A DNA stretch of 64,000 nt, taken from contig CP018627.1 in NCBI GenBank assembly GCA_002021875.1, forward strand, positions 186,001 through 250,000, in the 5' to 3' direction. The DNA is from Streptomyces hygroscopicus. GTDB lineage: Bacteria; Actinomycetota; Actinomycetes; Streptomycetales; Streptomycetaceae. The notes under the pieces were generated by a model that saw only the letters and a program-made list of their open reading frames with translations, did not search any database and was not told where the DNA came from. Positions 40,578 through 49,814 of the stretch are shown here, piece by piece (the stretch's first letter is position 1; each line of letters starts with the position of its first letter). A program made the translations under genes and the position numbers.

Positions 40578-40592
40578 CGGACAAATGGTCTA
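40578..40592. promoter_or_regulatory. Candidate IclR operator, copy 3
   Basis: CGGACAAATGGTCTA; on the minus strand TAGACCATTTGTCCG. It is followed towards the IclR gene by CTGAGTGATA, which also resembles the sequence before the first IclR gene (CTGAGCGATA, 21712-21721). So the homology of the two promoters extends beyond the 15-bp core. Confidence 0.55.
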
Positions 40593-40702
40593 CTGGTCAG
40601 TAATCAACGGGGGAGGCTGACAGGGCCGCCACGACCCACCGTGCGGTCTCGACGCGTCCGCGTCGGTGGCGCCGAGCAGGGCCGCGCCACCGTGGCACAG
40701 CG

Positions 40703-40990
40703 AGGATCTGCTGTCCGCACTGGTCAACGCCCGGGTGGACCTGGTCGTCTCGGCCGTCCGGTCCGCCTCGCGCGGGATCACCGCCACCCCTCTGACGGAC
40801 GAGGAGTTCGTTCTCGTCGGCTCGCTGACGCTGGCCCGCACCATCGACACTCGGCGGCTCGGCGACGACCCGATCGGGGCGCTCGCCCATCTGCCCCTGG
40901 TCGCCTACGCGGAGGACCTGCCGATCATCCGCCGCTACTGGCGCAGCGAGTTCGCCCGCCGCCCGCCCAATGCCACCACGGTCGTCTTGA
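40703..40990 (+). pseudogene. LysR effector-domain fragment
   Basis: Reads DLLSALVNARVDLVVSAVRS, TPLTDEEFVLVG and LPIIRRYWRSEFARRPPN. It is nearly the same as the matching part of the intact LysR at 9516 (for example LPILRRYWRTEFGRRPPN). Only about 95 residues of the effector domain survive, with no HTH and no C-terminus. Confidence 0.8.
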
Positions 40991-41187
40991 GGCCGTAGTA
41001 GTAGAGGTCGCAGGCCGGCAGGTCCTGGAGGATGCCGCAGCGGCGGTTGACTCTGGTGAGTCGGTGGAGGTGGTCATGGTCCCGGCGGCCTACGCGGCCG
41101 ACCACCTCGTGGGCGCCGACCTGGCCACCCGGGGTCAGTCGCAGGGACGGCACAACCGGCTGATGATGGTCGGCCGCACCATTGGGT

Positions 41188-41435
41188 CTGCACTTCGACG
41201 GGCCGGAGTGCAGATCCCCGTCGGCCGTCTCGGCGCTGCGATCGACCCGAAACGGCCGACCATCTACGAGCTCGCGGAACGCCTCCTCTATCGCGAATTC
41301 GAATCCCGAGCTGTGTCGCCAACACGTGCCGACCGCCAGCGCTGCCTGCAGCCGGACCGAGGAGCTGCCGTTCTCCAGCCCCCGGAGAACTCGTATCGTG
41401 TTCGTGCCCTCGCTCGGCACGGTCATGGGGACCAC
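41188..41435 (-). pseudogene. Possible HEAT-repeat protein N-terminal fragment
   Basis: A minus-strand start with TNTIRVLRGLENGSSSVRLQ followed by AALAVG looks like the first HEAT-like repeat of a Streptomyces HEAT protein. The homology breaks within about 30 residues and the rest does not resemble anything. The 40991-41187 stretch contains no recognised gene. Confidence 0.3.
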
Positions 41436-41529
41436 CTCCTTGGCGCAGTGAAGTCCTTGTCACTGTGTCAAGGTCAAGCGGAGCCAGGCCGATGGATGGC
41501 CGGGCATCCTCGGCCCACCGAGTCCGGTG

Positions 41530-41778
41530 CTCGCTTGCTGAGGCCAGGAGGGTCAGCAGTAGGTACTGCGCCAGCAGGGCGGCGGTGACGGTGGCGGGTC
41601 CGGCGCCGACGGCCTTGAGCAGTGTGGCACGCCGGTTGTCGCGGGCGGCGCGTGTGGTGGCGAGCGCGGCGAGGGTGACGATCGCGGCGACGGCGAGCAG
41701 CCGGCCGCCGACCACCAGGGCAGGCTGGGTGTCGTTTCGTTCTGCCGCGTTTACTGCTTGATCGGGCGTCAGGTTCAC
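41530..41778 (-). pseudogene. FtsX-like ABC permease fragment
   Basis: The frame GRLLAVAAIVTLAALATTRA, then RRATLLKAVGAGPATVTAAL, then LLAQYLLLTLLAS matches a membrane-loop-membrane part of FtsX/MacB-type permeases. About 80 residues remain, with no partner ATPase nearby. Confidence 0.5.
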
Positions 41779-41945
41779 CCCGGCAGCCGGTCAGAACTGT
41801 CTCGCACAACATGCCTGTTTTGAGAGGACTTCCGCAAACGGCGACCTGTGGATTCGTGATCGCCTCCGGAGCTTTCGCAGAACTCTTGCAACTGGCCATT
41901 TGCGAGAATCACCAAGCGTCACGCGGCCAGGATGGCGCGGGGTTG

Positions 41946-42722
41946 TCACCGGGGCTGACTCATGAGGTGGGCGAGACCGTCCAGGACGCATTGCAGTCCG
42001 AAGCTGAAGGCATGGTCAGGGTTGTACATGCCCTGGTGGGCGGCGCCCGCGGCGCTTCCGACACGGGCAGCCAGGGGGAACCGGTCGGGATCGAAAACTT
42101 TGACCAGGAGTGGTTCATTGACGGCCCACCACTGCTGGTCGGACATCGCGCTGTCGCGGGCGGCGGCCTGGGTATCAAGGGTCGCGCGGGCGACGGACTG
42201 GACGAAGCCGAGAAGGAAGGTGAGAGCTGCGTCCATCTCCACATCGTCGAGCCCCAGGCCGTCGAACGCAGCCAGTTCGTGTTCGTACTTGGCCATGAGG
42301 CCGGGACCCAGTGGCGGGCGTGCGGTGAGCATGGTTGCCACCCAGGGGTGGCGGTCGTACAGATCACGGTTCTCGTGCGCGACGGCCTCCACCCTTCTGC
42401 GCCACGGGGCCGTCGATCGGTCGCTGCGCGGCATCTCCAGGTACACGGCGTCCAGCATGAGGTCGAGCAGTTCCGCCTTACCCGGGACGTAGGTGTAGAG
42501 CGTCATCGGCGTCACGCCCAACTGCCGGGCGATGCCGCGCATGGTCAGGGCTTCCAGGCCGTCGGAGTCCGCGAGCTCGACGGCGACCCGGACAACGGCG
42601 TCGACCGTCAGACCCTGCTTGGGGCCCCGGCGGAAACCTCCGTATCCGGGCTCGCGCCACAGCAGTTCCAGGATGCGGGCCGGGTCACTCGTGCCCCCGT
42701 GTTCCTTGACCATGCGCTCCAT
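41946..42722 (-). CDS. TetR-family regulator
   Basis: A 258-residue repressor. HTH at about 38-85 (VAVELADSDGLEALTMRGIA, then RQLGVTPMTLYTYVPGKAEL), then a TetR_C-type ligand domain (about 100-240; DRHPWVATMLTARPPLGPGL). A long N-terminal extension with RRGPKQGLT precedes the HTH, as in the TetR/AcrR class that resembles tetracycline repressors. I chose ATG 42722 (GGGAAG close upstream); ATG 42713 is possible. A perfect two-layer palindrome lies between it and the divergent VOC gene. Confidence 0.85.
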   Translation of the reverse strand: MERMVKEHGGTSDPARILELLWREPGYGGFRRGPKQGLTVDAVVRVAVELADSDGLEALTMRGIARQLGVTPMTLYTYVPGKAELLDLMLDAVYLEMPRSDRSTAPWRRRVEAVAHENRDLYDRHPWVATMLTARPPLGPGLMAKYEHELAAFDGLGLDDVEMDAALTFLLGFVQSVARATLDTQAAARDSAMSDQQWWAVNEPLLVKVFDPDRFPLAARVGSAAGAAHQGMYNPDHAFSFGLQCVLDGLAHLMSQPR

Positions 42723-42761
42723 TCTTCCCGTTGAGGTCGTGGGTGCCTCCGCTTCCCACTC

Positions 42762-42788
42762 TATACAAAGTACAATGTACGGCGTATA
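42762..42788. promoter_or_regulatory. TetR operator palindrome
   Basis: Outer arms TATAC (42762-42766) and GTATA (42784-42788) and inner arms GTAC (42770-42773) and GTAC (42777-42780) around AAT share the same centre, base 42775. This double symmetry in an AT-rich patch 40 bp from both start codons is typical of a TetR site controlling both genes. Confidence 0.82.
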
Positions 42789-42816
42789 AAGATTTACCCC
42801 AACCCGAGGACAGGTC

Positions 42817-43203
42817 ATGAACATCACCTCCACAGCCGTCTCCCTGACCGTTGACGACGTCCCCGCCTCCGCCGCATTCCTGGTCAAGCACTTCGGCTTT
42901 CAGGAAGCCATGGCCGCCGACGGCGTCGCCTCGCTGGTCCGCGAGGATGCGGCCAACGTGATCTTTCTTCAGCGCGGCATCGAGGTCCTGCCCGAAGGCT
43001 TCCGGGACCAGCGCGCCGCAGGCGTGATCATCGCGTTCACCGTGAACGATCTGGACACCGAGTACGAGCGGCTGCGGAGCGAGGGTGCGCCCATCACCAT
43101 GCCGCTGCGTGAGGAGCCGTGGGGCGAACGCCTCTTCCAGGTCACCGACCCGAACGGCGTCACCCTCCAGCTTGTCGCCTGGGCCGCCCACGAGCACCAG
43201 TGA
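42817..43203 (+). CDS. VOC-family glyoxalase/bleomycin-resistance-like protein
   Basis: A 128-residue two-module VOC protein. TAVSLTVDDVPASAAFLVKH starts module one and VIIAFTVNDLDTEYERLRSE module two; it ends in FQVTDPNGVTLQLVAWAA. Layout matches single-chain dimers such as drug-binding resistance proteins or thiol lyases. Divergent from, and very probably repressed by, the adjacent TetR protein, which suggests ligand-induced resistance or detoxification. Confidence 0.88.
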   Translation: MNITSTAVSLTVDDVPASAAFLVKHFGFQEAMAADGVASLVREDAANVIFLQRGIEVLPEGFRDQRAAGVIIAFTVNDLDTEYERLRSEGAPITMPLREEPWGERLFQVTDPNGVTLQLVAWAAHEHQ

Positions 43204-43206
43204 CGG

Positions 43207-43243
43207 CCACGGGCCAGCTGCACCGCCGACGGCCGGCCCGTGG
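43207..43243 (+). terminator. Hairpin after the VOC gene
   Basis: CCACGGGCC (43207-43215) pairs perfectly with GGCCCGTGG (43235-43243), with a 19-nt loop, starting 4 bp after the VOC stop codon. No U tract is visible, so termination strength is uncertain. Confidence 0.5.
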
Positions 43244-43257
43244 AGCGGCCCGCGTCC

Positions 43258-43400
43258 GTCTTCTTCCTCGTCGTCCGCGGTGGCGCCGGGGCACGGAAGG
43301 GACGCAGGCCCTGGCCGGGGCCACTGGCCTTGATGTTGAACAGGTAGCGGCCCAAGTAGTTGATGTGCCGGTCCTCGAGCGGGGAGAGGCGGGCGACGTC
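43258..43400 (-). pseudogene. Tn3-family transposase C-terminal remnant
   Basis: The minus frame ARLSPLEDRHINYLGRYLFN, then GQGLRPFRAP, matches the conserved C-terminal LSPxxxxHINxLGRY...LRPLR ending of Tn3-type transposases. Only about 45 residues are left. The following 43401-43559 shows possible enzyme-tail debris (EMAAGRLRGKAVVS) that I cannot name. Confidence 0.55.
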
Positions 43401-43559
43401 CTGTCCTTGATGTCGTGGCCCTCGGCGCGGAGCCGGGCAACAGCGGCGTCGAGGTAGCGGACATGGACGCGTTGCTGAACCCGGCGTCACAGGGGGAAGT
43501 TTGAGATCGAGATCGGTCACCGCGGCGGCGGGGACAGCGCCGGCCCGCTGCTGAAGGAG

Positions 43560-44600
43560 ATGGCCGCGGGCCGACTGCGGGGCAAGGCCGTAGTCAGTAC
43601 CGGATGTCCCCTCCCGAGGTGGCCGGCCGAGCCCGCTCTGGCCCGGCCGACCGGCGTGGGTGCGGCTGGACCCCAGCACAAGACCAACCCAGCCATCATG
43701 AGCCGCCCGCGCACCTGGCACAAACATTCAGCGTGTCAACACCGTGTCCTGCATGGTCTGGAGAAGCTCGCCGGGTATCTCGAGCAGGGGCCGGCCGCGC
43801 ACGGCTGGACGGAAGACCAGGTGTGGACGGCTGCACGGGTGGCCACGCTGATCGGCAGGAAGTTCCACGTCTCCTACAGCGTCCCGGGCGCAACGAGGCT
43901 GATGCGCCGGCTCGGTTTCACTCCGCAGATGCCCGCACGCAGGGTGGCCGAGCGCGACGAGCAGGCCGTGACCGGCTGGAAGGAGGCGACCTGGATGGAG
44001 GTAAAAGGGCCCGGGCGGCCTGCAGGGGCTACATCTGCTTTGAGGACGAGGCGGGCTTCACCCGCAGGCCGCCCAAAGGACGCACCTGGGGCCGGCGAGG
44101 CCACACCCCGGTCGTCACCGTCAGTGGACGACGCTCGGGGCGCCTGCCGGTGGCCGGGCTGATCGCCTGGCGCCCGGTCTCCCGCACCCGGCTGGTGCCA
44201 CCGCCTGCTCACTCACCCCGCGGGCAAGGGCACGCGACGCAGCATGAGCGAGCGCGACTACATCGCCCTCCTGGACGGCGTCCACCAGCCGGTGAAGGCA
44301 CCCATCGTGCTGGTGTGGGACCGGCTCAACACCCACGTCTCCAAGACGATGCAGGAGCTGGTTGCCGAACGTGAGTGGCTGACGGTGTTCCTGCTTCCTG
44401 CGCACTCGCCCGATCTGAACCCGGTCGAGGGCGTGTGGGCACATGTCAAACGCAGCCTGGCCAACCTCGCCGTCGTCGCCCTCGACCACCTGGAGAAGCT
44501 CGTGCGCAACCGGCTCAAACACCTGCAGTACCGACCCGACACCCTCGATGGGTTCATAGCCGGAACCGGCCTGCCCCTGGACACCCCCACATCACCCTAA
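43560..44600 (+). pseudogene. IS630-family transposase, two frame changes
   Basis: Three frames combine into one IS630 DDE transposase: WTEDQVWTAARVATLIGRKF (HTH side), then after about 44005 GYICFEDEAGFTRRPPKGRT (first Asp), then after about 44200 APIVLVWDRLNTHVSKTMQE and LLPAHSPDLNPVEGVWAHVK (second Asp and Glu). The first change is -1 at GTAAAAGGG, the second restores the original frame near 44200. The N-terminal HTH start is lost in debris. Two changes argue for a dead copy rather than programmed frameshifting. Confidence 0.75.
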
Positions 44601-44610
44601 CGAGCCGAGA

Positions 44611-46270
44611 TCAGTAACGTATTTGCGCTGGTGGCAAGGGCTTTGAGGGGGTTCTCGGGCTGGCGTAGGTCCCGGGTCCGGTCTTGGAGATGAGTCCTTG
44701 TGCGGCCCATCTGTCGAGTTGCCGGTACATCGTGCCGAGGGTGATGTTGCCGAGGTGGCGGGCGAGGTCGCGGGTGTGCCAGTGGCGGTCTGGGTCTGCG
44801 TGGAGGAGGTCCACGACCTGTCCTCTGCGCCGGTCTGCGAGCGGGGTGTACCGGTCGTCGTGGGAGACGGTGGGGAGGTCGGGCTCGGGGTCGAGGATGG
44901 CGACGTCGAGGCTCGTGACCGGGCTGCGAGCGCTGGGGCGGCCATCGTCCTGGCGTTCGGCATATCGGGAGACCGGGGACCTGACCTTTCGGGTGCTGAT
45001 ACGAGGACGTCTGGGCGGGAGGAGTCCTGCCAGGATGCGGTTGCCGATGACACCCGCGATGCCGGTGGTGACGCCAGCGGGCCTGATGATGCCGGCGGCC
45101 TGGACGACGAGGTCACGGGCTGACTGGATCGTGATGGTGAAGCCGCAGCGGTCCGGATCGGTGCCGGGCCTGGACTCGGCGGCCTCCACCATCACCGTCC
45201 GTAATGCCTGGTAGAGGGCGAGGAGGGCCCACATCTCCTGCTCGACGCCGACGGGGTCGCCCGAGCGCAGTATCCGACCCTCCATGATCGTGTGGCGAAG
45301 CGCGTAGTACGCCGACTCGTGTTCCCACCTTTGGTGGTAGAGGGCGACGAGGGTCTCAGCGGGATAGCGGCGGGCGTCGGTCAGTGTCGTGACGAGCCGG
45401 TAGGAGGCGGTGAACGAGGTGCCGTCTTCGCAGGTCACGGTGATCTGCGCTTCCACGACGCGGACCGGTACGGTGCCGATGACGGACAGGTAGGAGCCGT
45501 CCGCGAGGCGGGCCAGGACCGGGGTTCGGCGGTTGGCGCGGAGCCGGCCGAGGAACTTCGCGCCGGTATCGGCCACGGCGGCGAGGAAGGCGTTGGCGTC
45601 GAAGCCCTTGTCCCACAAGACCAGCATGTCTGGGCCCAGGTGGTGCAGCAGCTGTCGGGCGTAGGCGGTCTCGCCGTCGCTGGTGGGACCGAAAACGGCG
45701 CCTATCAGGGCCCGGGTGCCGGTCTCCACCAACGTCATCAGCTCCAGCATGGGGTAGCCGCCGCGGCTGCCGGGCCCGAACCACTCTGCGTTCCGCTCGC
45801 TGTCGGGGAGTTTGATCGAGCTGCAGCCGTCGAAGGAGACCATCCGGAACGGCCCGAACCGCACGCCGTGAGTCATCGGCCGGGCGAGCGGACCGGCCAG
45901 GACCTCGAACAAGCGCCGCATCGGCTCGGCACCGACCCGGGCGCAGGTCACGCAGGGCTTTCGCGGTCGGCTCCGGGACCGTGAGCCGGCCGCCGGTCAG
46001 GGCTGCGATCAGTTTGCTCCAGACCAGTCGATAGCCGACCTCGGGGAACAGGCACATCGCCAGCAGGAAGTAGACCCCGACCCGCGAAGGCAGATCCCGT
46101 AACCGGCGCTGAACACAGCGGGTTTCGTCAAGGAGGGCATCGACGAGGTCGAAGGGTATGACCTGCGTCAACTCGCCCAGATGGCCGGGCGCGAACCGGC
46201 CCTCCGCCACGGTGAACTCGCGGGAGAGCGTCGTCAGACCAGGTGGCAGGGCACAATGACGTGCGGGCAA
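44611..46270 (-). pseudogene. IS4-family transposase, one frameshift
   Basis: An N-terminal part (about 45950-46270: ELTQVIPFDLVDALLDETRC and LPSRVGVYFLLAMCLFPEVG) and a C-terminal part (44611-45951: FRMVSFDGCSSIKLPDSERN, then TDARRYPAETLVALYHQRWE with the Y-(2)-R-(3)-E-type signature) lie in adjacent frames. They join near 45950, where one base restores continuity. The stop codon lies next to the left terminal inverted repeat. A long C-terminal extension (DDRYTPLADRRRGQVVDLLH) resembles a winged-helix tail. Confidence 0.8.
44615..44640. repeat. IS4 left inverted repeat
   Basis: 26 bp identical to the reverse complement of 46356-46381. It starts directly beside the stop codon of the transposase. 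Confidence 0.88.
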
Positions 46271-46355
46271 CGGGGCACCCTCGGCGATCAGCAGTCTTGG
46301 CGGACTACCTGACCAACGCGGCCCCGTTGCCCGGGTTTCGACCCAACACCTGCAC

Positions 46356-46381
46356 CCCTTGCCACCAGCGCAAATACGTTA
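46356..46381. repeat. IS4 right inverted repeat
   Basis: Perfect partner of 44615-44640. It ends 36 bp before the start codon of the IS3 transposase gene. Confidence 0.88.
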
Positions 46382-46416
46382 ACTACCCGGCCTTGGGCCA
46401 AGCCCCGGGAGGTGAA

Positions 46417-47316
46417 GTGAAGACCCGCCGCTGGGACTTCATCTCCGAACACCGCGCCGTCTTCGGCGTCAAGCGGCTGTGCCGGGTCCTGGGGGTCTCC
46501 CGCTCCGGCTACTACCGGCACCAGGCCACCGAAGAGGCCCGAGTCGAACGCCGGGCCCGCGAGGCGGCGGCGGTCGCCGAGATCCGTGCCATCCACGCCG
46601 AGCACCGGGGCGCCTACGGCGCTCCGCGCGTCCATGCCGAGCTCAGGGCCCGGGGAAGGAAGATCAACCGCAAGCGCGTGACACGGCTGATGCGCATTTA
46701 CCACATCATCGGGCGTCACCTGCGCCGCACCAGGCGAACGACGATCGCGGACAAGACGGCCCTGCCCGCCCCAGACCTGGTGATGGGCGACTTCACCGCC
46801 GACATGCTGAACACGAAGTGGTGCGGTGACATCACCTACATACCTGTCGGTTCGACGTGGCTGTATCTGGCCACGGTGATCGACATCTGCTCGCGCCGGG
46901 TCGTGGGCTGGTCGATCGCCGACCACATGCGTGCGTCCCTGGTCACCGACGCCATCGAGATGGCCGTGACCGCCCGCGGCGGCCGGGTGGACAGCGTCGT
47001 CTTCCACACGGACAGAGGCGCCCAGTACGTGAGCCGGGCCTTCGCCGATGTCTGCCGGCGACACGGCATCCGCCGCAGCATGGGACGCGTCGGGTCCAGC
47101 TATGACAATGCCCTCGCCGAGTCGTTCTTCCAGGGCCTCAAGCGGGAGCTGCTGCACGGACGGCGCTGGACGTCGAAGGCACAGGCCCGCCTGGAACTGT
47201 TCCGCTGGATGTCGTACTACAACCGGCGCCGCCGGCACTCCGCGCTCGGCTACCTCACACCGGTCGAGTTCGAACAGCGTCAGATCACATCACGTATTCT
47301 GTCGCTTGCCGCATGA
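46417..47316 (+). CDS. IS3-family transposase OrfB
   Basis: A 299-residue rve-core transposase. HTH_21 region (HAEHRGAYGAPRVHAELRAR) at about 55-80, then the DDE residues in WCGDITYIPV, VVFHTDRGAQYVS and YDNALAESFFQGLK, and the C-terminal YNRRRRHSALGYLTP. The catalytic part is intact. OrfA, which normally lies just upstream and is joined by -1 frameshifting, is missing: the IS4 right end is 36 bp away. The GTG has GGGAGG upstream, but without OrfA the element is probably not mobile. Confidence 0.88.
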   Translation: MKTRRWDFISEHRAVFGVKRLCRVLGVSRSGYYRHQATEEARVERRAREAAAVAEIRAIHAEHRGAYGAPRVHAELRARGRKINRKRVTRLMRIYHIIGRHLRRTRRTTIADKTALPAPDLVMGDFTADMLNTKWCGDITYIPVGSTWLYLATVIDICSRRVVGWSIADHMRASLVTDAIEMAVTARGGRVDSVVFHTDRGAQYVSRAFADVCRRHGIRRSMGRVGSSYDNALAESFFQGLKRELLHGRRWTSKAQARLELFRWMSYYNRRRRHSALGYLTPVEFEQRQITSRILSLAA

Positions 47317-47382
47317 AACCCGGTGTCCACTCCCCGGGATCAACCTCAGAGAACGACTGGTCCCGGCCCACGGACCGCGAGG

Positions 47383-47495
47383 CCAACAAGCAGCTGCTGC
47401 CCGCCGCCGACTTCACACAGGTGCCGGGAGCGGACCACTTCATCGCGCTGGAGAGGCCGGAGGTGGTGGCCGACCTGTTGAACGCGGTGGCGTGA
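47383..47495 (+). pseudogene. Alpha/beta hydrolase C-terminal fragment
   Basis: NKQLLPAADFTQVPGADHFI, then ALERPEVVADLLNAVA, is the C-terminus of an alpha/beta hydrolase, with the catalytic His in GADHFIALE. The rest was lost at the IS3 boundary. The stretch to 47841 has minus-strand frames that resemble protein (THLSRNIAHSIGMTAKYWPL) but are not assignable. Confidence 0.5.
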
Positions 47496-47841
47496 CGCCC
47501 CCACAGTGCCGTGGCCACCCCCGTCCCGTTCGAGGGGGGAGAGGGATGACGTTCGACTCCACGATGTCGCGCAACGGCGTCGTGGTGGGTGAGGGGCCAA
47601 TACTTGGCGGTCATGCCGATGGAGTGGGCGATGTTCCGGCTCAGATGCGTGACGCACCGGACTCGGGGAGACGTCGGCACTGGTGACCCGACGCCGGCGC
47701 TGACCTTCCGCGGACTTGTAGGCCACAGACCGTGCCGCTGCGCTCGCCGCCTGCCCGAGGGGAGTGACCTCGCTCCTCGAAGCAGGCCGGTCAGCGGGCC
47801 GGGCATGGTCGGTTCTCCTCGTGGGGTGGGGGTGGGGACAG

Positions 47842-48612
47842 TCAGCGCGGGGCCATGCGGATGGCTCCGTCGAGGCGGATGACCTCGCCGTTGAGCATGG
47901 GGTTCTCGGCGATGTGCCGGACCAGGGCGGCGAACTCGGCCGGGTCGCCGAGGCGGGCGGGGTGGGGCACCTGCTGTCCGAGGGAGTCGCGGGCTCCCTG
48001 GGGCAGTCCTGCCATGAGCGGGGTGTCGAAGAGGCCGGGTGCGATCGAGACCACGCGGATGAGGTGCTGGGCGAGTTCCCGGGCGGCGGGGAGGGTGAGG
48101 GCGGCTACCCCGCCCTTGGACGCGGCGTAGGCGGCCTGGCCGATCTGGCCGTCGTAGGCGGCGACCGAGGAGGTGGCGACGAGGACACCGCGCTCCCCGT
48201 CCACGAGCTCGGACTCGGCGATGCGCTGGGCGGCGAGCCGGAAGACGTTGAAGGTGCCGACGAGGTTGACTCCGACCACCCGGGCGAAGGCGTCCAGGTC
48301 CAGTGGTCCGCTGCGGGAGAGCATGCGGCCCGGCGTCGCGACGCCCGCGCAGCTGACCGCGACGCGCAGTGGGCCCGCTTCGCTCGCCGCGTCGACCGCG
48401 GCCTGCACGGCGTCGGGGTCGGTGACGTCGCAGGGGACGAAGCGGACGCGGGGGCCGACGTCCGCGAGTTCCTCGGCGACGGTGGCCCCCGGTGAGGACG
48501 GCAGGTCGGCGATGACCACATGGGCGCCGGCGTGCAGCAGCGCGGTGGCGGTGGCGCGGCCGAGACCGCTGGCGCCGCCGGTGACCAGGGCGGCGGATCC
48601 GGTGAGTTTCAT
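47842..48612 (-). CDS. SDR-family 3-hydroxyacyl-CoA dehydrogenase-like protein
   Basis: A 256-residue short-chain dehydrogenase similar to the HSD10/type II 3-hydroxyacyl-CoA dehydrogenase group. ALVTGGASGLGRATATALL with IADL favours NAD. Active site: Ser in VATSSVAAYDG, and YAASKGG. Its ATG overlaps the acyl-CoA dehydrogenase stop by four bases. It probably catalyses the third step of a short beta-oxidation sequence whose first two steps are the neighbouring genes. Confidence 0.88.
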   Translation of the reverse strand: MKLTGSAALVTGGASGLGRATATALLHAGAHVVIADLPSSPGATVAEELADVGPRVRFVPCDVTDPDAVQAAVDAASEAGPLRVAVSCAGVATPGRMLSRSGPLDLDAFARVVGVNLVGTFNVFRLAAQRIAESELVDGERGVLVATSSVAAYDGQIGQAAYAASKGGVAALTLPAARELAQHLIRVVSIAPGLFDTPLMAGLPQGARDSLGQQVPHPARLGDPAEFAALVRHIAENPMLNGEVIRLDGAIRMAPR

Positions 48613-49814
48613 GCCCGGGGCTCCTTGGGTGCGGTACGCAGGACGTGGTGGGAGGGTTCGGTGCGAGCGCGGACCAGGTGGCGGCTGATGACCAGGCGCT
48701 GGATCTGGTTGGTGCCCTCGAAGATCTGCATGACCTTGGCCTCGCGCATATAGCGCTCGACGGGGAAGTCCCGCGTGTAGCCCGCGCCGCCGAAGACCTG
48801 GACGGCGTCGGTGGTGACCCGCATCGCCGCCTCGGTGGCGACGAGTTTGGCGATGCTGGCCTGACGGGCGTACGGCAGTCCGGCGTCCTTGCGTCGGGCC
48901 GCCGCCAGCATGGTGGCCCGGGCGGAGTCCACGGCGGCCTCCATGTCAGCCAGGAGGAACGCGACTCCCTGGTGTCCGGCGATCGGTTGTCCGAAGGTCT
49001 CCCGCTGTTTCGCGTACGTGAGCGCGTCGCTGAGGGCGCCCTGGGCCAGGCCCACGGCGACGGCCGCGATGCCGAGCCGGCCCGCGTCCAGCCCGGCGAG
49101 GGCGATCGGCAGGCCCTGCCCCTCCTCGCCGAGACGCCTGTCCTCGGGGACCCGGACGTCGTCGAACCGCACGGTCGCCGTGGCCGATCCGGTCAGCCCC
49201 ATCTTGCGCTCGGGAGGGTCGGCCGACAGCCCGGGCGACTCGGCGGGGACAAGGAGACAGGAGACACCACGGCTGCGGTGGTCGGAGGTGCGGGCCATCA
49301 CCTGGTAGAAGTCCGCGTGACCGCCGTGGGTCGTCCACGCCTTCTCGCCCCGCAGTACGTACGCGTCGCCGTCCCGTCGGGCACGGGTGCGCATCGCGGC
49401 CGGGTCGGAGCCGGCGTGCGACTCCGACAGACAGTAGGCACCGAGCAGTTCACCACCGAGCATGTCGGGCAGCCACCTCTCGCGCTGCTCCTCGGTGCCG
49501 TACTCGGCCAGGGCGAAGCAGGACAGCGTGTGCACGCTCAGTCCGACGCCCACGCTCGCCCAGCTGGCCGAGATCTCCTCGACGACCTGCAGGTAGACCT
49601 CGTAGGGCTGGGCGCTGCCCCCGTACTGCTCGGGGTAGGGCAGGCTGAGCAGCCCGGCCCGGCCGAGCGTGCGGAAGACGTCACGCGGGAAGCGTTCGGC
49701 CCTCTCGTCGGCGGCGGCCCGGGGTGCGAGGGCACCGTCGGCGATCTCCCGGGTCAGGTCGAGCAGTTCGGCCGCCTCGTCGCTGGGCAGCAGGCGGCAC
49801 ACGTACGCCGTCAT
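48609..49814 (-). CDS. Acyl-CoA dehydrogenase
   Basis: A 401-residue FAD enzyme forming a trans-2-enoyl-CoA. LSESHAGSDPAAMRTRA and WTTHGGHADFYQVMAR are FAD-site motifs, QVFGGAGYTRDFPVERYMRE the C-terminal signature, and IFEGTNQIQRLVISRHL carries the likely catalytic Glu. Coupled on both sides by 4-base overlaps to the synthetase and SDR genes. Resembles short/branched-chain acyl-CoA dehydrogenases. Confidence 0.93.
   Translation of the reverse strand: MTAYVCRLLPSDEAAELLDLTREIADGALAPRAAADERAERFPRDVFRTLGRAGLLSLPYPEQYGGSAQPYEVYLQVVEEISASWASVGVGLSVHTLSCFALAEYGTEEQRERWLPDMLGGELLGAYCLSESHAGSDPAAMRTRARRDGDAYVLRGEKAWTTHGGHADFYQVMARTSDHRSRGVSCLLVPAESPGLSADPPERKMGLTGSATATVRFDDVRVPEDRRLGEEGQGLPIALAGLDAGRLGIAAVAVGLAQGALSDALTYAKQRETFGQPIAGHQGVAFLLADMEAAVDSARATMLAAARRKDAGLPYARQASIAKLVATEAAMRVTTDAVQVFGGAGYTRDFPVERYMREAKVMQIFEGTNQIQRLVISRHLVRARTEPSHHVLRTAPKEPRA

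Larger units (their letters stand above)
44615..46381. mobile_element. IS4-type insertion sequence with 26-bp inverted repeats
   Basis: Perfect 26-bp terminal inverted repeats at 44615-44640 and 46356-46381 (starting TAACGTATTTGCGC) enclose the frameshifted IS4 transposase; total about 1767 bp. A few more bases outside may belong to the ends. I see no clear target duplication. It sits between a dead IS630 and an IS3 gene, so this is a transposon nest. Confidence 0.85.

Noticed and set aside
40146-41588. A 480-codon plus-strand ORF across IclR and debris
   Set aside because: It is antisense to IclR over its first 400 bp and then crosses unrelated fragments; no protein family is visible along it.
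44003-44012. Programmed -1 frameshift in the IS630 transposase at GTAAAAGGG
   Set aside because: The heptamer is not a standard slippery site, and a second unrelated frame change at about 44200 points to decay.
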